Of a stretch of 64,000 nucleotides of DNA, positions 42,680 to 51,800 are shown one piece after another (within the stretch, counting starts at the first letter, position 1; every line of letters starts with the position of its first letter). The DNA comes from JAADJA01 sp963840975. Its GTDB lineage: Bacteria; Bacteroidota; Bacteroidia; Bacteroidales; JAADJA01. The translations under genes were made by a program, and so were the position numbers. The stretch covers positions 124,001-188,000 of the forward strand of contig CAWJBC010000015.1 of NCBI GenBank assembly GCA_963840975.1, read 5' to 3'. Below the pieces are notes generated by a model. That model saw only the letters and a list, made by a program, of their open reading frames with translations, ran no database searches and was not told where the DNA came from.

Positions 42680-44278
42680 ATGAAAACCTACATGCTTTTC
42701 GCAGCCCTTTCGCTCATCATACTTGCCGGATGTTCAACTTCCAAAAACACAGCAGACTATGATGATGTTTATTCTACTACTAAAAAGAAAAGTGGAACCA
42801 CCGCATCGGTGGATGATAAAACTCAGGTCGCAAGTCCCGATTATTACCAGGAAGGAAGTGAAAATGTTTCGGGTTATAGTCCTGAAGATTATGAAACCGG
42901 TGAAAATGTGGCATACAACGGTGAACCTTATCTAAGTTCTACTGAAACACTTACTACACCGGAAGGAACCACCGTAATCAATAATTACTATGAAGGCTAT
43001 GGAAGCGATGATTATTACGATTACTCCTATGCTGACAGAATTGACAGGTTTTATGGACCCAATGTTGGATATAATTATTATGCTCCTTGTTATACAGGTT
43101 ATTATTACGATCCATGGTATTGGGATTCTTATTGGTACAGGCCTTCGCTGTATTTCGGTATGAGCTGGGGATGGGGTAGCATGTATTGGGGATATCCCTA
43201 TTATTATTCCTATTATCCCTATTACCCGTACAATGATTATTGGTATGGATACAACCAGGGTTATTGGAATGGTTACTATGATGGCTACTATGGATATGGT
43301 TATAATGATTATTACGGCAGCTATTACTATGGTCACAGATCGGAGAGAAGCGGCTCAAACAGTCCTTCCAGCCCTTCAAGCAGGGAAAGTTATCAAAACG
43401 AGCAAATATCCAGTCAGGCTAAAATATTTGAACGAACCACACCTCAATTGGCTGATAATAATATTCCTAACCGTAATTCAATCAACTCCGGAGGTACTGA
43501 ACCTGGCAGATCAAGTTCCAATTCGATGAATAATACAAACGAACTAATCGCCAATCCGCAAAATGTTCAATCAACTCCCGAAAGGAATTCCAATCAAACC
43601 ATAAGCAGCAATCAGCAAGAATCTATCGGAAGAAATTCGACAAATAATCAGGGTGGGACGGCTATCATTGCCGGGGAGAAAAACAATTCACAGAATGTAC
43701 CCCAGGATAAGGCAAGAGAATCTAATTCTACATCGAGATATACTTACAAAAAGCCCGCTGTAAATAACAATGGTACAAAAAGTGGATACAAACCCGGACA
43801 AACAATCGAAAGCAATAAAAGCTCAAATCCGGCAATAAGGTATTCCAAACCGGCAGATCAATCATCTTCGGGTGCAAGACAAAGTACCGGCGGGCAGCAG
43901 GGAACAACCACAGGTTCGCAGAACAGACAAGTCTATTCACGTCCACAAACGAATACGAATAACAGCTACTCGAAACCATCAGGTTACAATAGCAATAGTC
44001 AGAATAGCAGTCAGCCAGCGCGATCGTCTAATAATTCCTATTCGCAACCGTCACGGTCGAGTACGAATTCACAGCCTTCAAATTCATCAAAAAGTTATTC
44101 ACAACCTTCGAGGTCGTCAGGCAATAGCGGAAGTTATTCCTCACCTTCAAGGTCGAGCAGCAGCAGTTCGTACTCCTCGCCATCCCGTTCAAGCAGCAGT
44201 TCGGGTTCGTCTTCAAGATCAAGCAGTGGCAGTTCGGGTGGGTCAAGTTCAGGAGGCGCCAGGGGCGGCAGAAAATAA
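42680..44278 (+). CDS. Tyr-rich / Ser-rich low-complexity lipoprotein
   Basis: 532 residues from the ATG at 42680, set by the GGAGGAA site. The signal peptide ends in a lipobox (IILAGC, then STSKN), so it is probably a lipoprotein. An acidic spacer (about 20-100) is followed by an extremely Tyr/Gly/Trp-rich block (about 100-220; YYPYYPYNDYWYGYNQGYW), then an Asn/Ser/Gln-rich region and a Ser-rich tail of 'YSQPSRSS'/'SSGSSSR' repeats ending GGRK. I know no enzyme domain with this make-up. Similar Tyr/Trp-rich lipoproteins are seen in Bacteroidota, but no function is established to my knowledge. It lies 43 bp upstream of a FadL-like barrel gene, likely one operon. Confidence 0.75.
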   Translation: MKTYMLFAALSLIILAGCSTSKNTADYDDVYSTTKKKSGTTASVDDKTQVASPDYYQEGSENVSGYSPEDYETGENVAYNGEPYLSSTETLTTPEGTTVINNYYEGYGSDDYYDYSYADRIDRFYGPNVGYNYYAPCYTGYYYDPWYWDSYWYRPSLYFGMSWGWGSMYWGYPYYYSYYPYYPYNDYWYGYNQGYWNGYYDGYYGYGYNDYYGSYYYGHRSERSGSNSPSSPSSRESYQNEQISSQAKIFERTTPQLADNNIPNRNSINSGGTEPGRSSSNSMNNTNELIANPQNVQSTPERNSNQTISSNQQESIGRNSTNNQGGTAIIAGEKNNSQNVPQDKARESNSTSRYTYKKPAVNNNGTKSGYKPGQTIESNKSSNPAIRYSKPADQSSSGARQSTGGQQGTTTGSQNRQVYSRPQTNTNNSYSKPSGYNSNSQNSSQPARSSNNSYSQPSRSSTNSQPSNSSKSYSQPSRSSGNSGSYSSPSRSSSSSSYSSPSRSSSSSGSSSRSSSGSSGGSSSGGARGGRK

Positions 44279-44321
44279 CAATCGAATAAATTTAACATCC
44301 TAAACGATAAATACAGTCGGT

Positions 44322-45794
44322 ATGAAAAGGTTGGCATTAATCATACTCATCATTGGTTTTTTTGAAGTAGTAAAGTCGCAGAATGAGGTAGATGCTTTGC
44401 GTTACTCAAGAACTTCTATCGGAGGAACATCAAGGTCAATGGCTATGGGAGGAGCATTTGGCGCATTGGGTGCCGATTTTTCCACACTAAGTTACAATCC
44501 TGCCGGTATCGGGTTATACAAAAAATCGGAATTTACTTTTACCCCTTCACTTTATTTCGGCAAAACCGTTTCCAATTACAATGGAGTTTCTGCCAATGAT
44601 TCAAAAACCAATTTTAATGTTAGCAATGTCGGGATGATTTTTTCAACCCCATCTAATAACCGTGAAAAATCTGTTGTGAAAAACTTCCAGTTTGGTATCG
44701 GTTTGAACAGGATCAATAATTTCAATAACAGGATGTTGATGCAAGGTAACAATAATAAAAACTCGATTGTAGATACATGGGTAGAAAACGCCAATGGGGT
44801 CAACTATCTGGATATTGAGGACGATCCTTATGGAGATTATGCTTTTGATTTAAATCTGGCATGGTACGATTACTTAATTGATACTTTAACCGGAACTGAT
44901 GATCAGTATTGGGGAGCAGTTACACCCGGTAAAAATAAATTTCAGCGAAAGGAGATTAATTCCTGGGGCTCCATGAATGAATTCCTTTTTGCCTTTGGCG
45001 CAAATCTCAACGACCGTTTGTATGTTGGAGCTGCATTTGCTTTTCCTTATATACGCTATTTTGAAGAATCGCTGTACAGTGAAGAGGATAATCAAAACCT
45101 GATGAACGATTTTCGGAATATGAAACTTTACCAGGATTTAGAAACAAGGGGTGGAGGATTTAATATAAAATTTGGAATGATTTTGAGAGCGACAGATTGG
45201 GTCAGGATAGGAGGAGCTATTCATTCACCAACTTGGTTTAATAATATGAGAGATTATTGGTATTCCACACTTACAGCAGAATACGATAACAATGATTATT
45301 TCATTAAAAATTCCCCCGAAGGTAATTACGATTATGATTTGAAAACCCCCTGGCGTGCAATGGGAAGCGTTGCTTTCATCATTGCTAAGGTAGCACTGTT
45401 AAGTGCTGATTACGAATATATTGATTATTCAAACGCAGAACTCAGCGGATATGACTATTCGTTTATTAATGAAAATACTGCCATTTATAATAAGTACCAG
45501 TCATCGCAAAATATTCGTGTTGGTGCAGAATACAAAATAGGTCAGTTGGCGCTGAGAGGAGGCTATGCGATGTATGGCAGTCCTTTCGCCACAGGAATAA
45601 ATGATGGAAAGAAAAACTATTATACCGGTGGTATTGGTTACAGAGATAAAGACTTTTTTGTTGATCTCGCTTACGTTTATTCTGAAAGTAACGAAGATTA
45701 TTACTTATACAGTTCTGAAAATATTCAGGTAAACCCGGTAAATAATAAATACATTTCGAATAATGTTCTTTTGACAGTAGGATTAAGGTATTAA
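44322..45794 (+). CDS. OmpP1/FadL-like outer-membrane transport barrel
   Basis: 490 residues with a signal peptide (cleavage near VVKSQ). The mature start 'ALRYSRTSIGGTSRSMAMGG' and AFGALGADFSTLSYNPAGIG is the hallmark of the FadL/OmpP1/TodX family: an N-terminal hatch with the NPAG motif, then a 14-strand barrel. The protein ends at 'ISNNVLLTVGLRY', a typical last strand. Family members move hydrophobic compounds such as fatty acids or aromatics across the outer membrane. It follows the Tyr/Ser-rich lipoprotein by 43 bp and has a strong terminator after it. Confidence 0.87.
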   Translation: MKRLALIILIIGFFEVVKSQNEVDALRYSRTSIGGTSRSMAMGGAFGALGADFSTLSYNPAGIGLYKKSEFTFTPSLYFGKTVSNYNGVSANDSKTNFNVSNVGMIFSTPSNNREKSVVKNFQFGIGLNRINNFNNRMLMQGNNNKNSIVDTWVENANGVNYLDIEDDPYGDYAFDLNLAWYDYLIDTLTGTDDQYWGAVTPGKNKFQRKEINSWGSMNEFLFAFGANLNDRLYVGAAFAFPYIRYFEESLYSEEDNQNLMNDFRNMKLYQDLETRGGGFNIKFGMILRATDWVRIGGAIHSPTWFNNMRDYWYSTLTAEYDNNDYFIKNSPEGNYDYDLKTPWRAMGSVAFIIAKVALLSADYEYIDYSNAELSGYDYSFINENTAIYNKYQSSQNIRVGAEYKIGQLALRGGYAMYGSPFATGINDGKKNYYTGGIGYRDKDFFVDLAYVYSESNEDYYLYSSENIQVNPVNNKYISNNVLLTVGLRY

Positions 45795-45829
45795 GAATAA
45801 AGGCTGTCAGTGCATGACAGCCTTTATTC
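45795..45829. terminator. Strong bidirectional terminator hairpin
   Basis: GAATAAAGGCTGTCA (45795-45809) and TGACAGCCTTTATTC (45815-45829) are exact reverse complements with a 5-nt loop, between convergent genes (the FadL-like gene ending at 45794 and the giant protein ending at 45845). Confidence 0.85.
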
Positions 45830-45844
45830 TATAATGACGGTTTA

Positions 45845-48800
45845 TCAGGGCACCTTCGTTCCCATGCCAAGATTCGGAACCCAGATGTCGTTTTTGTCAG
45901 GATTATTCACATGCCCGTTCAAATTAAAATCGCCCATCTTATAACCCCGTGATCCAGCCTGTGGAACCCAAACAGTTGTTTTATCAGCCTGGTCTATAAA
46001 TTGATTGGGAGCGCCGTCGGCTCCATACATTCCATAAATGCCTCCGCCTAAGTTCTTATGACCGTTCAGATAAGCCTGTCCGGCTCCGGTTGTGAAATCA
46101 TAACTGTATTGATTGATTCCCGTTAATGCCAATGGTGTTGCAGAAAGCACACCAAGATGGTTCCTGTGCCAGATAACAACATAAAGATTGTTCTGGAAAA
46201 TACCATTGAATTTAAGCGGACTCATTCCATCCAGGCCAACTACTGAACCATCCTTCTTGACGAAAGCTGCCTGCATTCCTGTCATCGTAGCTCTGGTCGC
46301 CTGCGCTGCAGAAGGTGCATCTCTGAATTCAACCAAAACCCAGTCAGTTATGTCGGCATTTGGTATAGAGGGAACATTTTCACCACCAGTGTAATACCAT
46401 ACAGCAGATGGGTCAGAATTGTAAGGTTGACTGAGTGGTAATATTCCCAATGTGTTGAGGGTTACGGTCATATCTGGACCAACGAAAGGACCTTCAAGTA
46501 AGACTTTCAGATAAATATCAACATCTCCTTCAATGGTAATTTCATAATCTTCCACTTCGCCATCTGATGCTAATCCTGTGTAGGACAAACCTAATACTGA
46601 ACTGAATCTGTATCTTGCCATTGTTTTTCCAATTATAGCATTTGTCGGAACACTGATAATGATGCCATTTATGCCAGGTGATAAAGGTTGGTTAATAAAT
46701 ATTTGCTCACTGCCATCTCCCCACGAACCATTGGCATTATAGTCAACCCATGCATTCAGATAGCCATTTGCTGATGCCGTAATATCTAACCAGACTGATC
46801 CCCCAGGAGTCCAGATTGGTGTAAATGGACTAATTACAACACCATCCTCATCATCATTTCCGTCATTATCATCCCCAAGAGCATTGGGATCAGGCTGTCC
46901 ATCAGGTTCAGGATCGACTCCAGCTCCAAGGAAAGTTATACCATCGAGAATATGTCTTGCACCATCACTTAAAACTAAAGTCGGATAGGAAGGATCGTTC
47001 GCATCACCGAAATCCATTGCAGGTGGTTCAACTGAGGTTATTATAAAAGCCATATCCGTAAATCTATTCTGTGGCCATGAAATAGTTGTCCACGGCTGAA
47101 TGTTGGGATCAACCTTCTCTGCAGCTCCACAAAGAATTGGCGTAATGCTTCGCAATGATTCCTGCCACCTCCAATGAGCCGGTTGATTGGGATCCAAATT
47201 AACAGCCGTTATATCCAGCCAGTAATTTGTACCCTCAATCTGATTAAAAGGAATATCCAAAATATATTCATAAAGATAAACAGGGCAGTTTTCTATGTTC
47301 ACCATTCCTGTGTTCATTTCGGTCAATGCACTAAAAGGAACATTAACGCCCCAAACCTCTGGATCAAGAGGCAAGCAAGCTGCCCCGTTCTGTGCATGGA
47401 TGCTTAAGTGGAAATGATTAATTCCTGCGCCCCTAACTTCCTGACTGTTAACATCCAGTTCATAATTTCCCCACCAATGAATATCGGTAACTACTCCACC
47501 ATTGCAAGTCCAGTCATCAGCTAATATAATGCCCTGAACTCCTGCACCGACAATATTGTAATCATGTGCGTGCAATCCTGGTAGTGTTAAATCAGGATAT
47601 TGTATCCATTTGTAATCTTCAATTTGAATAATTTCAACTTCATAATCTTCTACTTCCCCATCGGGTGCCAAACCGGTAAAAGACAAACCGGGTTGTGTGC
47701 TGTAACGGAAACGAGCATAAGTTAAGCCTACCAAAGTAGTGGTATTTGGCACTATAAAACTAAGTGGATTACTTCCGACTGATAGAGGCAAATCAGCGAA
47801 TATTTGTTCACCTGCATCTCCCCAATTACCATTGCCATTAAAATCGATCCACCCGCTAAAAAGCGCATTGGAAACCGATGCATTGACCGTGATCTTGCAT
47901 GGATTTCCAATTTCCAGCGGCCAGTCAAATGTTACACCATCTTCATCATCATTCCCATCATTATCATCACCCAAAGCATTTGGATCAGGTTGACCATCCG
48001 CTTCAGGATCAACTGAAGCACCAAGGAATGTAACTCCATCCAGGATATGTCTTGCTCCATCGTTTGCCAGCAAAGTTGGATACAAAGGATCATTCGCATC
48101 ACCAAAATCAATTTCCTCAATAATTTCTTCTGATGTGATGACAAATGCCATATCACTATAGCGAGATGGTTGAATTGAAGTCCAAATTATACTTTGCCAT
48201 GGCATTGTTGATGTCATTTCTGCCGAAGGACAAAGTATTGGGACAGTTGAACGATCAGACTCCTGCCACCTCCAGATGGCTGGATTAGTCGGATCGTTTG
48301 AATATGCGCAGATATCAATCCAGTAACTGTTACCTGCCAATTGATCAAAGGGTTGTGGTAAGATAAATTCATACAAGTATATTCCACCGCCTTCAATATT
48401 GATTAATCCAGTATTTTGTTCCACCATGGTTGAAAATGGAATGTCAAATCCTAAAATTTCAGGGTTAAGAGGCAAACATGTTCCGGTTGGATCATCTGCA
48501 TGAATGCTTACATGGAAATGATTAATACCCGCACCTCTCCTTTCCTGGTTCGCAGCGTCCAGTTCATAATTTCCCCACCAGTGAATATCTGTTACCATTC
48601 CACCTTTGCACAGCCAGTCATCTGCCAGAATGATATAATCATATGGAGGTGTCACAAAATCATGAGCATGCAATCCAGGCAATTGATCACAAGGTTCCTG
48701 TATCCATTTGATATCAGGATTTTCAGCTATTTCAACTTCATAATCTTCAACTTCGCCATTAGGTGCTGATCCAATATAGGATAATCCCTGAACGGTGCTA

Positions 48801-51800
48801 AACCTGAATCTGGTATAGGTTGTTCCCGGGATGGCATTTACCGGCACCATGTAGTTCAGGCAAACCGTATATCCAAAATGTATGTATTCATCAGTAAATA
48901 TTTGTTCACCCGGATCATTCCAATCACCATCAGCATTAAAGTCCATCCATCCCTGTAAATAACCGGCAACACTTGTTGTTACGGTAATCTGTGCAGGACC
49001 TCCGGTTAAAATCTGGCCGAAAGTGATACCATCTTCATCATCATTACCATCATTGTCATCTCCAAGAGCAAGCGGATCAGGTTGACCGTCAGGATCGGGA
49101 TCAACACCGGCTCCGAGGAATGTAACGCCATCAAGGATATGTCTTGCCCCATCATTAACCAGTAATGTCTTGAAGGTTGGATCAGGAGCATCGCCAAAAT
49201 CCATTTCAATTGAAGGATTATTCTTTTTGGCAAAAAAGACATCACCTTTGATATCCAAAGCGCTTGAAGTAAAACCAATATAGGCATGGGTATTATCTAC
49301 CACAACCCCTAAGTATTCACCAAACCAGATTCCTGAAGGGGTTTGGGGTGAAGGCGCCGATACCGAGTTAACTTTCTGGTTTTGTAAAAATGTATTCCCG
49401 CCATCCAGGCTGGTAGCCATATAAATATCCCAAAAGAGATCGGCGGGATCGTTTCTTCTGTCGTACCACACGATATCAATTGCACCATTTGGTTTAACAT
49501 CCATCCAGGGCAATACCTGGTCATTAAAAGTAAGGTCATCATTTACCCTCAAAGGATTTGTCCATGTAATTCCGCCATCCAGAGATTTTATTAAGAAAAT
49601 ATCTCCTTCATCCGGCGAACCAACGATTTGCTCTGCATAGACAATATAAACCTCCATTGGATTATAGGGTGAAACATCAACTACGGCTGCACCCTTAGCC
49701 CTGACATCCGTATTCCCGTTCAGATTTAATGGCGGCAGGTTAATGGGTAATCCTACTTGTGTGCCCGATGTTTGCCATGTTAAGCCACCATCAAATGAAA
49801 AATCTATATAAATGGTTCCTAAGCCACCGGTAATCACATTGTAATCAATCCAAACCACGTAAAGAGTACCATTTGGAGCCACTGCCGGAATTGGCATATT
49901 CGCCATATTGCTTTGTGGTCCGTTTAAAATTATTTGTGGACTCCAGGTTAATCCTCCGTCAGATGAACCTGAGAAATATATGTCTCCATAAGGCAGCGGC
50001 ATATTCCATCCCCTGTCTTTGATCCAGACTGCATAAAGATGATTGTAATAAGGACTTAATGGATTTACATCACAAATAATCTGGCAACGGTCGTTCAGTC
50101 TGTAATTCGGATCAGGCGATCCAATGGGTTTGCCGTCATAAGCGATTTGAACCGGTGGATTCCATGTCATCCCTCCGTCAGTTGATTTATGGATATAGAA
50201 GCCACTTTCTGGTCCATTGGTCCAGTCATAATCAGTAGAAATGTGGGCCGCATACAAGTTCCCTGAACCATCTGCTGTAGCTGTGGGATCAAAGGCATCA
50301 GCAAATGGAATTCCAAGAGGATTTAATGGATAAGGAAGCTGCAAAGGTGTCCATGTTATCCCACCATCATGGCTGTAACTTACTCCAAGACCAGGACCTC
50401 CGGAATATGGATGGTCATTGTATGCTGCCAATAAAGCAGTAGGTGAACCACCTGTTGGACTTGGAACAATTGCCATTGAAATTTCATTTTGTACAAAAGT
50501 CATTAAAGGATCAGGATCTATTGGAATATCACCAATAGATGACCCGATAGAAATCATGTAATCCTCAACTTCACCGTCAGGAGCAGGTCCGAAAAATTGT
50601 AAACCGGGCATGCCGGAAAACCTGAACCGGGTAAAACAATTGCCGGAAGTGGTTGTGATGGGAATTACAAAAGGCAGAGGATTAGGTCCCGGATTAATCA
50701 TAAAATCCATAAATACATGCTCACCCGGATCAGCCCAGGAACCGTTTTTATTGTAATCAAACCAGGCGTTAAGCATTCCTGGTACCGAGGCTATCACTGT
50801 AACCAATGAAGGTTGTCCGGGAATCAGAGGAAAATTGAAAATTACGCCATCATCGTCATTATTTCCATCATTGTCATCACCTAATGCATTCGGGTCAGGC
50901 TGTCCATCCGGTTCCGGATCAACTGAATTTCCAAGACAAAATCCAGGTACGATCATATGATTTGCTCCATTATTATTAGCTTTTGTGGGATAGGGTAGAT
51001 CGGGTGCATCCCCCCAATCATAATCCAGAATTGGCATATCTAAAATGGATATTTCATAATCTTCCACTTCGCCATCGGGAGCAGTACCTGAAAAACTCAA
51101 TCCTGGCATACTGCTAAATCTAAATCTTGTGAATGAGGTTCCCGGAAGCGATGTCTGGGGAACGACAAGAGCAAATGAATTCAGCCCGGGATTCAACCAT
51201 GCATCCTGAAACATGTGTTCCCCGGCATCGGCCCAGGATCCGTTGATATCAAAATCAAACCAAACATTCAGGAATCCTGGTGCTGAAGCTATGACATCAA
51301 ATGAAGCAGGCTGCCCGCGAGTAATTGTTGAGGTAAAATTAACTCCATCATCATCATTATTCCCGTCGTTGTCATCACCTAATGCATTCGGATCAGGTTG
51401 CCCGTCTGGCTCCGGATCAATTAAATTGCCAAGGCAAAATCCGGGTACGATCATGTGCGTTGCACCATTACTCACAGCCAGAGCAGGATAAGGTGCATCC
51501 GGTGCATCACCCCAGTCAAAACTGCCATCACCACCAGTTTGAATCCTGACCAAACTGGTTGTACTTCCCGACAAACCTGCTAATATTCCACCCGGAGCGC
51601 CAATAAAATCAATACGATAAGTAATATCAAAAAAACTGTCCACCTGCCAATTGCCACCTGGAAGTTGTGTTAGAGTGGTTTGCCCGGGGCTTGGATATCC
51701 AAAAGAATCTCCGGCAGTAATTCTTAACAGGTCAAAATCCGGGTCACCTATTATTTGACCATTTAGGGTAAAAAACAATGTCGAAAATATTTGAACCGGA

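Noticed and set aside
42932..43379. Two antisense open frames of 133-134 codons opposite the Tyr-rich lipoprotein
   Set aside because: They are the complement of Tyr codons (TAT/TAC read as ATA/GTA), giving Ile/Val-rich or Asn/His-rich strings with no start context. They are artefacts of composition.
43872..44303. A 143-codon alternative frame inside the Ser-rich tail
   Set aside because: It is an Arg/Gln-rich product of the same low-complexity DNA; the lipoprotein frame explains the region.
46845..51395. Regularly repeated DNA segments that look like a tandem or CRISPR-like array
   Set aside because: The repeats are about 0.5-2 kb apart and in frame; they encode the GEVED acidic loops. They are protein repeats, not an array with short spacers.
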